Shown here piece by piece: positions 18,701-27,297 of a stretch of DNA of 64,000 nt; the first letter of the stretch is position 1, and every line of letters begins with the position of its first letter. The translations under genes and the position numbers were made by a program. The notes under the pieces are model-generated. The model was not told the DNA's origin and did not search any database. It saw nothing but the letters and a program-made list of their open reading frames with translations. The DNA is from Lentisphaerae bacterium GWF2_57_35 (lineage in GTDB: Bacteria > Verrucomicrobiota > Kiritimatiellia > CAIQIC01 > GWF2-57-35): positions 51,957 to 115,956 of the forward strand of contig MHBK01000036.1 in the NCBI GenBank assembly GCA_001804865.1, read 5' to 3'.

Positions 18701-18962
18701 CCATGGCCAGCGCAATGACATGGGAGCAGACCACCCCTCGTTCCGTGCTGTCGCGACAGGGGCAGCGATTCTCGCACGCCCCGTCCGGCAGAATTTTTGC
18801 GGAGGTTCGAATGACCCGGTTACCCCAGGAAAGCGACCCGCGTATGATGGGCAGCTCGATTTCGGCCTCTTGCACCACGCCCCGCTCGAACAAGGTCTGC
18901 CCATCCCGAAACGTGGTCGCCCCCGCCCAGTCCATCAAGTTTTTCTGCGTAAATGGAAGCAC
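15768..18962 (-). CDS. SWIM zinc finger / SNF2-family helicase
   Basis: A 1064-residue Swi2/Snf2 ATPase. An N-terminal SWIM zinc finger (CPCRDSTERGVVCSH, CxC...CxH) lies near residues 64-80, a long middle domain follows, then the two RecA lobes with motif I DEMGLGKT, motif II DEAQH, motif III VLTGTP, and in lobe 2 KAGGTGLNL and QATDRAYRIGQ. Bacterial relatives are HepA/RapA-like or unknown-function DNA translocases. The open frame can be extended to a TTG at 19001 inside pgl, but the GTG at 18962 has GAGAGG 8 bases upstream directly after the pgl stop, so I prefer it. Co-transcribed with pgl and zwf. Confidence 0.9.
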   Translation of the reverse strand: MLPFTQKNLMDWAGATTFRDGQTLFERGVVQEAEIELPIIRGSLSWGNRVIRTSAKILPDGACENRCPCRDSTERGVVCSHVIALAMALLRRASDPDRERKQREEARRAARLSQVNESLYLRRAPLGTLGTMPAELRIALDAGWQERSRAGMIPILCGLHVQNRTLPIDQPPANVQLGLSKKDESILFVLEDISEGPAKSRMEIHATDFINLLELMMGKPLYEAGHSEPITINAPKMTTLLRMDMDRENGELILIAHTELPFMKPGEFPFYVTAGRSGWVYGARQLWPLANILPDPLRSIYDQPVVIARDSVPRFLQTELPLLAQHIQVESDITMDLFAIEPERPTYRLAVRGSPASLAAVLYADYGGASLVAGKTDPRGHFAHPDPADLLRYTVRNPEHEKAALQRLETFGFQGEIGDGLEPIVGCREVLNFLGSALPAIRRQGWKVELDGKINPFMETVDFATPVVHVTDHANGEWFEVNFDFDDGHGGSLSAAEIQRALRKGDSYLEVGERTLLLDAGAIRSMSDVFSDCASGEGSRPGSFRMSRIYASYVKSSLDALDGIDVEATPAWSSVAEHQNRTLSLQPVTLPEPLNSILRSYQKEGVNWLRFLEAGAFCGILADEMGLGKTLQTLAWLQLERQHPQARGRPSLIVCPTSLVENWAEEAAKFVPSMKVLTVTGSDRHEKWASMDKADLVITSYALMRRDIEQYVAREFAVVALDEAQHIKNRSTQNSMAAKRLRGFNRLVLTGTPVENSVSDLWSIMNFLMQDYLGSHDVFRQHYELPISQGGAEGEAAQIKLRRKLHPFLLRRLKKDVAKELPPKIERVASCALTADQKRVYLELLEASRRHIGDMVAEKGFSQCRMEILKTLLRLRQTCCHLDLLKLPGLQSKMPSGKMELFFELMDEALDAGHRVLVFSQFVSMLTILRQELESRQIAYCYLDGSTKDRMKIVHEFNSNQSIPLFLISLKAGGTGLNLTGADMVVHFDPWWNPAVENQATDRAYRIGQKRTVYSVKLITRDTIEERVLAMQKRKKAVIDATLESDEQVMSALNWEDIQELLSE

Positions 18963-18973
18963 TTCAAATCCTC

Positions 18974-19708
18974 TCAGGTCAGCTCCGTATCCAACAGCCA
19001 AACCCGTTCCTCCGTGGGTTTCACCCGGGCCGCCGGATAACGATCCTGCACTTGCTCTAACCTTTCGAGAATCGATTCCACAATCAAGCGTTTTTCGTTC
19101 ACGACCACTAAAAAAAGTGCGGAACGGGCGTTATTGATCAACGGGAGAGCCATCGTAAGCCGGGGCCAGGCCGGGTCGCCCACCGCTTCCGGCACGGCGC
19201 AGACGTATTTCTCTTTTTCCTGCAAAAGGGGATGCATCGGGAACAAGGAAGCCGTGTGGCCATCCCGTCCCACGCCCATCAGCAGGACATCGAATACGGG
19301 TCTTCCGTTGATGGAAGACAAGGGTACATGGGCCATGATGTTCTTTTCGTAGTTGTCGGCGGCTTGCGCCAGGGGCAGGCCGGTCATCATGGGAAATACT
19401 TGTGCCGGAGGAATCGGCACGCGATCCAGCAGCGCTTGGCGGATCATGGCATAGTTGCTGTCGGGATGAGTATCCGGCACGGCCCTTTCGTCCACCAGGT
19501 AAATCCACGTCTTGTCCCAGGCAATCCGACGTCGCCAGGGTTCCGTGGCCAGCAATTCATAAAGGCCGCGAGGCGTCCGCCCGCCCGATAAGGCCATAAA
19601 AAAGCCTCCGTCCCGCGTCACAGACCGATCCGCCGCCGCCACGATATATTCGGCAGCTGTTTCGTTGAGATCCTGCATCGCGTTGAAGCGCTGAACAATG
19701 GTTCGCAT
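18974..19708 (-). CDS. pgl: 6-phosphogluconolactonase
   Basis: A 244-residue DevB-type lactonase that hydrolyses 6-phosphogluconolactone, step two of the oxidative pentose phosphate pathway. Family motifs are FMALSGGRTPRGLYELL near residue 38, TWIYLVDERAVP near 67, and LLMGVGRDGHTASLFP near 142. Length is normal. The ATG at 19708 has AGGAGA 6-7 bases upstream. It sits 18 bases downstream of zwf and immediately before the SNF2 gene on the same strand, with gnd divergent just beyond, so the three pathway enzymes are grouped. Confidence 0.95.
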   Translation of the reverse strand: MRTIVQRFNAMQDLNETAAEYIVAAADRSVTRDGGFFMALSGGRTPRGLYELLATEPWRRRIAWDKTWIYLVDERAVPDTHPDSNYAMIRQALLDRVPIPPAQVFPMMTGLPLAQAADNYEKNIMAHVPLSSINGRPVFDVLLMGVGRDGHTASLFPMHPLLQEKEKYVCAVPEAVGDPAWPRLTMALPLINNARSALFLVVVNEKRLIVESILERLEQVQDRYPAARVKPTEERVWLLDTELT

Positions 19709-19726
19709 GACACTCTCCTTTTCGCT

Positions 19727-21325
19727 TTATAAAGCCGCCTGGCGGGAACGGCAACCCGGGCATACGTAGGGACAGCGGGCATCGAAGGCTTCCTCCGACA
19801 ACACCCGCCACTTCCGGCCATCCTGCTCGATCAATTGAGTCGCCGCTTCGGGCCCCCAACTGCCCGACGGATACAGCGGCGGCGGTCCCACGGCGGCCGA
19901 ATGGCGCCAATAGTCGACCAGGGGGGTGAAGACCTTCCACGACACCTCCATCAAATCGTGCCGGGTATATAGGGTTTGATCGCCGTTCATGACATCCAGC
20001 AGCAACTGCTCGTACGCTTCCGGCAGGGATACTTTGTATTTCTGCCGATAACAAAAATCCATCGTCACAGGCGCCGTACAAATTTTCGGCCCCGGCCTTT
20101 TGGCGTGCAAAATAAGAGAGAAACATTCCTCCGGCTGGATATTGAAGACCAGGACATTGGGCTCCATCCTATTCGGCTGAAACGGACTGAACATCGAATG
20201 CGGCGGATTCTTAAAATAGACGGCGACCTCGCTGATCTTCTTGTGCAGGCGCTTCCCGCAACGCAGATAAAAAGGCACTCCCTGCCAGCGGGGATTCTCC
20301 ACCAGCAATTTCATGGCGGCAAACGTCTCGATGGTGGACTTGGGATTGACGCCCTTCTCCTGCCGATAGCCGGGCACTTGACGTCCGTCCAGGGCGCCGG
20401 GACCGTACTGGCCGCGAACGACCCACCCCTCCAAATTGCCGGGAAAAGGATGCACGGCCTTCATGAATTTGAGCTTCTCGTCATGAATGGCGGCGGCATC
20501 GAAAATCGTGGGGGGCTCCATGCCCACCAAGGCCATGACCTGGAAGATATGATTTTGAAACATATCCGGCACCACGCCCACCCCCTCGTAGTACCCGCCG
20601 CGGCCCTCCACCCCCAACGTCTCCGCCACCGCAATTTGAACGTGGTCGATGAACTGGCGATTCCACAGCGGCTCGAAGATGGCGTTGGCAAACCGGAACA
20701 TGAGAATATTCTGGACCGTCTCCTTGCCCATGTAGTGATCGATCCGGTAGATCTGTTTTTCGTCGAGTACCGCCCCAATTTCCCGATCCAGCGTACGGGC
20801 CGATTCCAGGTTGAAGCCGAAAGGCTTTTCCACCACCACGCGGGTCCAAATGCCCGATGCCGGAGGATGCACCAGTCCCGTTTTTCCAAGCATCGTCACG
20901 ATCGGACCATAAACAGCCGGCGGGGTGGAAAGGTAATACAGGCAGTGTCCGCCAATGTTGAAGGCCGCATCCAAGGCGTTCAGCTTGTCACGGAGGGTAC
21001 TGAAATCGGTCGAGTCGTCATAGGCGCCCGAAACATAATCGCAGGCCTTTAAAAATGTTTCCAATTGGGCATCCGTCGCGTCGGGGAAGCGTCTTCGAAT
21101 GGAATCCCTTGTTTTTTTCCGGAACGCGTCGCCTTCCAGATTGGTACGGCCAAACCCCAGCACGAAAAAGCGAATCGGCATCAAATGCCGGATATAGAGG
21201 CTGAAAAGCGAAGGCAGCAGTTTGCGGTGCGTCAAATCCCCGGAGGCGCCGAAAATGACCAGTCCACAAGGCGCGGGACGCACATCGCGACAGAAATCGT
21301 CGACTGGGGTTTTCATCGCTTCCAT
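19727..21325 (-). CDS. zwf: Glucose-6-phosphate 1-dehydrogenase
   Basis: A 532-residue dehydrogenase that oxidises glucose-6-phosphate with NAD(P), the first step of the oxidative pentose phosphate pathway. The nucleotide fingerprint [20 protein letters not shown] is near residue 24 and the active-site motif [13 protein letters not shown] near 195, including the catalytic His-region. The C-terminal extension carries CPYVCPGC, a Cys pair set not usual in the family, perhaps a metal site; this is an observation only. First gene of zwf-pgl-SNF2 and divergent from gnd across a 240-base gap. Confidence 0.95.
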   Translation of the reverse strand: MEAMKTPVDDFCRDVRPAPCGLVIFGASGDLTHRKLLPSLFSLYIRHLMPIRFFVLGFGRTNLEGDAFRKKTRDSIRRRFPDATDAQLETFLKACDYVSGAYDDSTDFSTLRDKLNALDAAFNIGGHCLYYLSTPPAVYGPIVTMLGKTGLVHPPASGIWTRVVVEKPFGFNLESARTLDREIGAVLDEKQIYRIDHYMGKETVQNILMFRFANAIFEPLWNRQFIDHVQIAVAETLGVEGRGGYYEGVGVVPDMFQNHIFQVMALVGMEPPTIFDAAAIHDEKLKFMKAVHPFPGNLEGWVVRGQYGPGALDGRQVPGYRQEKGVNPKSTIETFAAMKLLVENPRWQGVPFYLRCGKRLHKKISEVAVYFKNPPHSMFSPFQPNRMEPNVLVFNIQPEECFSLILHAKRPGPKICTAPVTMDFCYRQKYKVSLPEAYEQLLLDVMNGDQTLYTRHDLMEVSWKVFTPLVDYWRHSAAVGPPPLYPSGSWGPEAATQLIEQDGRKWRVLSEEAFDARCPYVCPGCRSRQAAL

Positions 21326-21565
21326 GGCCTACCCTTTCCTGGCTGAAAGCCTGTTCCTTCATCACTATACACGGAGGTTCGGCGAATTGCCTTCACATAC
21401 CTCCGCAAAATATCGTGCGACATCGTTCCCTCAATCATTTTTGCTTCACCGGTTGTCGCCATCGCTTCTGTAGGTTAAATTACTTCAGAAATCTAATAAA
21501 CTCAAAGCCTGTCAACTCAATGAACAGGCGCCGGTTTGCCGGCCGTATTAACGAGGGAGGTTGCC

Positions 21566-22996
21566 ATGTCGTCTCAAGCGGATATCGGCCTGATAGGATT
21601 GGCCGTCATGGGCGAAAACCTGGTTTTGAACATGGCGCATCACGGCTTTACGGTGGCGGTGTTCAACCGCACCGTCTCCAAGGTGGATGCGTTCCTGGCC
21701 GGCAAAGCAAAAGGAGAATCCATCGTTGGGGCGCACAGCCTGCCTGAATTCGTCGCCAGCCTTAAGCGACCGCGGCGCGTCATGCTGATGGTCAAGGCCG
21801 GCGAGGCGGTCGACGATTTTATCGGCCAATTGACCCCGCTGTTGGAGCCGGGCGACATGATCATCGACGGCGGCAACTCGTACTTTCGCGATACGAACCG
21901 GCGAACTAAGCAAGTGGCGCAAAAAGGCTTGCTCTTTATCGGCACGGGGGTTTCAGGGGGCGAAGAAGGGGCCTTGAAAGGCCCCAGCATCATGCCCGGC
22001 GGCCATGAAGCGGCCTGGCCTCATGTGCAGCCCATCTTTCAGTCCATTGCCGCCCAGGTGGATGGCACGCCCTGCTGCGAATGGGTGGGCCCCGAGGGCG
22101 CCGGACATTTCGTGAAAATGGTGCACAACGGCATCGAGTACGGCGATATGCAGCTTATCGCCGAAGTCTACGACCTGCTGCGCAAGGTACTCGGCATGCA
22201 GCCGCCCGAACTCCACGAGGTCTTTACCGAATGGAACCGCGGCGACCTGGATTCCTACTTAATTGAAATCACCTCCCGCATTTTCATGCAAAAAGATCCG
22301 GCCACCGGCCAGTATCTGGTCGACGTCATTCTCGACGCCGCCGAGCAAAAGGGCACCGGGAAATGGACCACGGAGGAAGCCCTGGACCTGGGCGTGCCGG
22401 TCACCATGATCACGGAGGCGGTCTTTGCGCGCATCGCGTCAGCCCAAAAGGACGAGCGCGTCGCGGCGTCGGATGTCCTGAGAGGCCCCCGCGTCCATTT
22501 CTCGGGCAACCGAAAGGCTTTCGTCGAAACCCTCCGCCAGGCGCTCTACCTCGCCAAAATATGTTCCTACGCGCAAGGCTTCGCGCTGCTGAACCAAGCC
22601 GCTGCCGAGTACAAATGGCCGCTGAATTTCGGCTCCATCGCCATGCTCTGGCGGGGCGGGTGCATCATCCGGGCGCGCTTCCTGCACCGCATCAAGGACG
22701 CCTTCGACCGGAATCCCCGCCTGAACAATCTGCTGCTGGATTCGTACTTCCGGAAGATCGTCACCGGCCGCCAGAACAATCTGCGGCGAGTCGTCGCGCA
22801 AGCCGCCCGCTACGGCATTCCCGTCCCGGTCTTCGGATCGGCGCTCGCCTACTACGACAGCTATCGCAGCCATCAACTGCCCGCCAACCTAATCCAGGCC
22901 CAACGCGATTTCTTCGGCGCCCACACCTACGAACGCATCGACAAACCCCGAGGGGAATTCTTTCATACCGAGTGGGGAGGGAATAGTAGTCAGTGA
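21566..22996 (+). CDS. gnd: 6-phosphogluconate dehydrogenase (decarboxylating)
   Basis: A 476-residue enzyme converting 6-phosphogluconate to ribulose-5-phosphate with NADP. The N-terminal fold GLIGLAVMGENLVLNMA binds the nucleotide; the signature IIDGGNSYFRDT and substrate motif GTGVSGGEEGALKGPSIMPGG follow in part, and KMVHNGIEYGDMQ carries the catalytic lysine. The ATG at 21566 has a strong GGGAGG ribosome site. The last residues (NSSQ) and the TGA stop are encoded by the first unit of the heptamer repeat at 22985-23146, so the natural 3' end has been modified by the repeat. Divergent from zwf. Confidence 0.95.
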   Translation: MSSQADIGLIGLAVMGENLVLNMAHHGFTVAVFNRTVSKVDAFLAGKAKGESIVGAHSLPEFVASLKRPRRVMLMVKAGEAVDDFIGQLTPLLEPGDMIIDGGNSYFRDTNRRTKQVAQKGLLFIGTGVSGGEEGALKGPSIMPGGHEAAWPHVQPIFQSIAAQVDGTPCCEWVGPEGAGHFVKMVHNGIEYGDMQLIAEVYDLLRKVLGMQPPELHEVFTEWNRGDLDSYLIEITSRIFMQKDPATGQYLVDVILDAAEQKGTGKWTTEEALDLGVPVTMITEAVFARIASAQKDERVAASDVLRGPRVHFSGNRKAFVETLRQALYLAKICSYAQGFALLNQAAAEYKWPLNFGSIAMLWRGGCIIRARFLHRIKDAFDRNPRLNNLLLDSYFRKIVTGRQNNLRRVVAQAARYGIPVPVFGSALAYYDSYRSHQLPANLIQAQRDFFGAHTYERIDKPRGEFFHTEWGGNSSQ

Positions 22997-23146
22997 TCAG
23001 TAATCAGTAATCAGTGATCAGTAATCAGTGATCAGTGATCAGTAATCAGTGATCAGTGATCAGTAATCAGTGATCAGTGATCAGTGATCAGTGTTTAGTG
23101 CTTTTATCTTCTTTACTGACTACTGATTACTGATCACTGATTACTA
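22985..23146. repeat. Heptamer array plus inverted arm (CAGTRAT units)
   Basis: From 22991 to 23095 there are 15 head-to-tail heptamers, almost all CAGTGAT or CAGTAAT, the last degenerate. After a short spacer, 23115-23146 is an inverted copy matching the first 32 bases of the element at about 30 of 32 positions. The element lies between convergent gnd and the AsmA-like gene, and the first unit provides the gnd stop codon. There are no spacers between units, so it is not a CRISPR array. Confidence 0.95.
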
Positions 23147-23163
23147 TCCCCTCCTCCCTCTCC

Positions 23164-23904
23164 CTATCGAAACAACCCCTCGAAGGTTTTCTTCAAGCTC
23201 TCGCCGGCGGCTTCCAAGTCGCCATCGTTATCTTTCAGAATCTTGTCGAGATGGTTGACCAGATTGGGAAGTTCCCGCACCGCGATCTCGGCGGCCACCA
23301 AGCCGGCCACTTGCTGGAGGCTGGTGACGTCGTCGAACGTGCGGTCGATCTTCAGGTCGTAGGTTTTGACTTCCGGCGTGGCCTGGCCTTCCACGTAGCG
23401 ATGCATATTCACGCGGCCCAACTTCAAAACCAGGCGATCGATTTGAAGACTTCTCGGCGCTTTGGATTCCTCAGGCTCGGAACTTTTTTCTTCCGTTGAA
23501 GGTTCCGACTTCTCTTCCGCTCCGGCTGAACCGGCCTGGCGCAGGCGATCCAAATTCGATTCCCCATCCTCCTTCACCACCATCACCGCCGTGGGAATAT
23601 CGAGGACCACCTCTCGTAGATGCAGCCGGTCGCCAAACAAGGATTTGAAATCGTACCGCACGTGAATTCGCCGGATATCGAACGCGGTCTTCTCCGGAAA
23701 ATCCTCCGGATTGAGCAAGGCGACCTGCTCGATATCGAACGTCGGACGAAACAGCCCGACCTGCACCGTACCAACGTCCAACTGAAAGTCCGTAGCCTGT
23801 TCCACGGCCCGGATCGCCATTTTTCTCACCACCATGTTGCGAGCCGCCACTGCGGCTATCACGGCCAAAACGACTAACGCCAGAATCCATTTGAATAATT
23901 TCAT
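23164..23904 (-). CDS. AsmA-like inner-membrane-anchored protein
   Basis: A 246-residue protein with one N-terminal membrane helix (residues 4-22) and a periplasmic domain resembling the first part of AsmA/DUF748 proteins (LDVGTVQVGLFRPTFDIEQV, IRRIHVRYDFKSLFGDRLHL, SLQIDRLVLKLGRVN). AsmA-like proteins are thought to help move lipids to the outer membrane. It is much shorter than canonical AsmA and has a low-complexity Glu/Ser/Lys stretch at about 125-150. Its 3' end abuts the heptamer repeat. Function beyond the family resemblance is uncertain. Confidence 0.7.
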   Translation of the reverse strand: MKLFKWILALVVLAVIAAVAARNMVVRKMAIRAVEQATDFQLDVGTVQVGLFRPTFDIEQVALLNPEDFPEKTAFDIRRIHVRYDFKSLFGDRLHLREVVLDIPTAVMVVKEDGESNLDRLRQAGSAGAEEKSEPSTEEKSSEPEESKAPRSLQIDRLVLKLGRVNMHRYVEGQATPEVKTYDLKIDRTFDDVTSLQQVAGLVAAEIAVRELPNLVNHLDKILKDNDGDLEAAGESLKKTFEGLFR

Positions 23905-24073
23905 GCCATGCTCCCGATTAATGGGGACCTTCTAGCCGAATTTGGCGAATAAGACAACCTCCTTCCTGTCTTGCTCGCCTGCCCTATCTATGAGACAAAG
24001 GTTTTCGGATAGGGCAACCGACGTCCCGGGGTTGACGCGGCATTAAATTGGCAAAACCAAAAAGAGACCCTCG

Positions 24074-25270
24074 ATGAAAAAACGCATACTGTTTGTGGAC
24101 GACGAACCCAGTATCCTCGAAATGCTCCGCCACATGCTGCGCAGCATGCTTGCCGAATGGGACATGTCCTTCGCCCGAAGCGGCCAGGAAGCCCTGACCC
24201 TGATGGCCTCCGAACCGTTCGATGTGATCGTCTCCGATGTACGCATGCCCGGCATGGACGGAGCGGAACTCCTGAACAAAGTGAAAGCGGACTACCCCAA
24301 GACCGTTCGCTTCGTTTTTTCGAGCGAATCCGACCGGGATGTGGTTTACCGGCTGATCGGCTCGACGCATCAATTCCTTCTCAAACCCAACGATCTTTCC
24401 CTGATCAAGGATACGATCGCCCGTGCTTTTTCGTTGAAGGAAATCCTTTCGAAAGACAGTCTCGAAAATATGGTGTCGCAGATTAAAACGCTGCCCAGCG
24501 TGCCCGAGCTCTATTACGAGGTGGTCCGGGAGCTGCAATCCCCCTACCCCTCCATCGAACGCGTGGGCGCCCTGATCGGCCAGGACATCGCCATGAGCGC
24601 CAAACTGCTCCAGATGATCAACTCCGCCTTCTTCGGGCTTCGCCAGCGCATCTCGAATCCCATGCAAGCCGCCAGCCTGCTCGGACTCGACATCCTCAAA
24701 TCGTTGGTCTTGGTGGTGCACGTTTTCACCGAGCAGGACGGCCTTTCGATGGAAGGCTTTTCGCTCAAGGCCTTGTGGACGCACAGCCTGTCGGTGGCGA
24801 TCGGTTCGCAGGAAATCGCCCTCCAGCAAAACATCGAGAAGAAAGCGACGGAAGACGCCTTCATTGCAGGGCTCTTCCACGATCTCGGCAAACTGGTGCT
24901 GATGGTCAATCTCGCCCAGCCCTACAGCCGCGCGCTCGCGCTGGCCCGCGAAAAGCACCTGCCCCTGACGCAAATGGAAAAAGAAATCCTGGGCGCCAGC
25001 CATGCGGAAGTGGGCGCTTATCTGCTCGGACTATGGGGCTTTTCCGAACCGTTGATCGAGGCCTGCGCCTTCCATCATCAACCCAGCTTATGCAAGACCG
25101 CCTGCTTCGGCCCGCTGACTACCGTTCATGTCGCGAACGTCTTCGACTATGAGGCTCATCCGAAGGAAAGCAGCGAAGCCCCCATCAAGCTCGACATGGA
25201 TTATATAAACAAGTTGAAGCTGGCCGACCGCATTCCCTACTGGCGGAACGGATCGAGCAAGGCGAAGTAA
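24074..25270 (+). CDS. Response regulator with HDOD output domain
   Basis: A 398-residue two-domain protein. Residues 1-125 are a receiver with acidic pair Asp9-Asp10, phosphoacceptor Asp55 (IVSDVRMPGMDG) and the conserved lysine in FLLKPND near 107. Residues about 135-340 are an HDOD domain (IKTLPSVPELYYEVV, AFIAGLFHDLGKLVLMVN). The second motif keeps an HD pair (FHDLGK), which is closer to true HD domains than in many HDOD proteins. No histidine kinase is adjacent, so the partner is elsewhere. GAGACC lies 5-10 bases before the ATG. Confidence 0.9.
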   Translation: MKKRILFVDDEPSILEMLRHMLRSMLAEWDMSFARSGQEALTLMASEPFDVIVSDVRMPGMDGAELLNKVKADYPKTVRFVFSSESDRDVVYRLIGSTHQFLLKPNDLSLIKDTIARAFSLKEILSKDSLENMVSQIKTLPSVPELYYEVVRELQSPYPSIERVGALIGQDIAMSAKLLQMINSAFFGLRQRISNPMQAASLLGLDILKSLVLVVHVFTEQDGLSMEGFSLKALWTHSLSVAIGSQEIALQQNIEKKATEDAFIAGLFHDLGKLVLMVNLAQPYSRALALAREKHLPLTQMEKEILGASHAEVGAYLLGLWGFSEPLIEACAFHHQPSLCKTACFGPLTTVHVANVFDYEAHPKESSEAPIKLDMDYINKLKLADRIPYWRNGSSKAK

Positions 25271-25365
25271 GTTCTCCCCGTACCCCAAAGGTGGCCCGGC
25301 TTCTCCCTGCCCGCAACGCTTCGCGTAGCGATGCGCAGGCGGACGAAGGACGGGCTTCCATTCCG

Positions 25366-26151
25366 CTATTTCGCCAGCAGGAAAATCACCGCCATCAGAA
25401 CAATCCGATACCAGCCAAACGCGCTCAAGGTGTGATGGCTGACATAACGAATCAAGACGCGTACCGCGATCCACGCCGACACAAACGAAACCACGAGCCC
25501 GGTCGCAAAAAGAGGAATGTCTGCCGCCGTCAGGTTCGACAAGTTATCCAGCAAATCGAAAAGGCCGGCCGCCACCAGCACCGGCGCGGCGGCAAAAAAG
25601 GAATACTCCGTGGCGGATTTCCGGTCCACGCCCACCAACATGGCGCCCAGGATGGTGGAGGACGATCGCGACATCCCCGGCCACAGCGCCAGACATTGGA
25701 AAAAACCGATCGCCAGCGCTTGTTTCCAACCCATCCGATCCAGCGTCGTTTGCTGTTTGCCGGAAAAGAACCGTTCCGTCACCAGAATCCAGAGCCCGCC
25801 TACCCCCAACCCCAGGGCCACCGTGGTCACATTGAACAAGTGCTCCTTGATGAAACGGTGCAGGAGAAAGCCTATAATAAAGGCTGGCGCGGTGGTCAAA
25901 CCCAGCAGAAACAAACCCTGGAAGCCGGCAAACCCCTCCTTACGCCTCCAATCGAGCAACCCCACAAACCGCTGCCGATACAATAAAAGAATCGCCAGAA
26001 TCGCGCCGATTTGAATGAACACCTCAAACGTGTCGTTGATCTGGAATTTCAACAGGCTTTTGGCCAGGATCAAATGCCCCGTCGAGGAAACCGGAATAAA
26101 CTCCGTCAGCCCTTCCACCATCCCCATAACCATCGCTTTGATTTGATCCAT
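25366..26151 (-). CDS. uppP: Undecaprenyl-diphosphatase (BacA type)
   Basis: A 261-residue integral membrane phosphatase that recycles undecaprenyl pyrophosphate for peptidoglycan and other envelope polymers. The family motifs are present: EGLTEFIPVSSTGHLIL near the N-terminus and PGMSRSSSTI near residue 165. Eight or so hydrophobic helices fill the rest. I chose the ATG at 26151 because the conserved region starts directly after it and the length is then normal; an upstream start at 26226 would add 25 non-homologous residues. It faces the response-regulator gene across a GC-rich gap at 25271-25365. Confidence 0.93.
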   Translation of the reverse strand: MDQIKAMVMGMVEGLTEFIPVSSTGHLILAKSLLKFQINDTFEVFIQIGAILAILLLYRQRFVGLLDWRRKEGFAGFQGLFLLGLTTAPAFIIGFLLHRFIKEHLFNVTTVALGLGVGGLWILVTERFFSGKQQTTLDRMGWKQALAIGFFQCLALWPGMSRSSSTILGAMLVGVDRKSATEYSFFAAAPVLVAAGLFDLLDNLSNLTAADIPLFATGLVVSFVSAWIAVRVLIRYVSHHTLSAFGWYRIVLMAVIFLLAK

Positions 26152-26309
26152 ATATTTTTCCGCTGTAAAAAACGCGCCCCAAGCTAGCAAAACCAAGCCC
26201 GGCGTAAAGCTCTTTATAACTTCCAAATCCTTCCCTGCACAATAACTGCAACGACACTTGAAGAATATACCGTATTTTCTTATCGTGTCCGTGCTGTATC
26301 ACGAAAACC

Positions 26310-27275
26310 ATGAACAGATCCATTTCACAAATTACGGCCATTGCAAGCCTGACGGCGCTGGAAGCGATCCGGCAGCCGGTCTTCTTGCTGGTGGCCACGA
26401 CCTGCGTGCTGGGCATCGGCCTGATGCCGATCTTGATTACGCATACGCTCGGCGAAGCCCAGAAGCTTGTGCTCGATAGCGCCCTGGCCCTCTATTTTGT
26501 CTGCGGCCTCATTCTCGGCGGTTATGCAGCCTGCTCCACCCTCACCCGGGAAATCCGCCAGGGCACCGTGGCGACCGTGCTCAGCAAACCGGTCAACCGA
26601 GGCCTGTTCTTTGTGTCGAAGTTTCTGGGCATTGGCGCAGTCATGCTGGTCTTTTCCCTGAACGCCACCCTGGCCACGCTGCTGAGCACACGGACCGCCG
26701 CAGAAGATTTTATGATGGATTGGCGGTCCGGCGGCCCCCTGCTGGCCGCTCCGTTGCTGGCCTACGGTTTTGCCGGGCTCCGGAATTTTATCACGCGAAA
26801 GCCGTTTGCCTCGGGCGCGTTTGCCGCCATGACCGTATGCATGGCGCTGGCCTTCCTGGCTTCAGGCTGGGTGGATGAGCACGGCCATCGCACCGCCTTC
26901 GGAGCTCACGTCCCCTGGCAGGTCCTGCCGGCCGGAGCCCTGATCGCCATGGCCATCCTGGTTCTTGCCGCCCTGGCGGTCAGCCTGGCCTCCCGGCTGG
27001 ACACCCTTCCCAACCTCTCGCTCTGCACCGTCGTTTTTCTCGTGGGCTTGATGTCGGATTATCTGTTTGGCCGCCATGCCGCAGACCACGCATTCGCCGC
27101 CCTCCTATACCGCCTTATCCCCAACTGGCAGCATTTCTGGGTCGTCGATGCGCTGCACAACGGTTATCCGATTCCCTGGGCGTATGTGACATGGGTAGGC
27201 TCCTATGCCCTGCTTTTCGTGAGCGGCATCCTGGGCCTGGGAATGTTCGCGTTTCAAAAGACGGACGTGTCGTAA
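26310..27275 (+). CDS. ABC-2-type transporter permease (first)
   Basis: A 321-residue membrane protein with about six hydrophobic helices and the ABC-2/NosY-like pattern (LILGGYAACSTLTREIRQGTVATVLSKPVNRGLFFVSKFLG), in which LSKPV-type loops contact the ATPase. It begins the four-gene plus-strand operon with the ATPase at 27298, a second permease at 28251 and a membrane-anchored protein at 29644. The substrate is unknown; such operons with two permeases often act in export or membrane-complex assembly. Confidence 0.85.
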   Translation: MNRSISQITAIASLTALEAIRQPVFLLVATTCVLGIGLMPILITHTLGEAQKLVLDSALALYFVCGLILGGYAACSTLTREIRQGTVATVLSKPVNRGLFFVSKFLGIGAVMLVFSLNATLATLLSTRTAAEDFMMDWRSGGPLLAAPLLAYGFAGLRNFITRKPFASGAFAAMTVCMALAFLASGWVDEHGHRTAFGAHVPWQVLPAGALIAMAILVLAALAVSLASRLDTLPNLSLCTVVFLVGLMSDYLFGRHAADHAFAALLYRLIPNWQHFWVVDALHNGYPIPWAYVTWVGSYALLFVSGILGLGMFAFQKTDVS

Positions 27276-27297
27276 GCTTTTTGGAAGGAAGTCGATC

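Noticed and set aside
22985..23146. CRISPR-like array
   Set aside because: The heptamers are contiguous with no spacers, and one end is an inverted arm; no cas genes are nearby.
25271..25365. Terminator or dispersed repeat between the response regulator and uppP
   Set aside because: The stretch is GC-rich with small dyads (CGCT TCGCGT AGCG) but I see neither a clear stem with T-run nor a second copy in the window.
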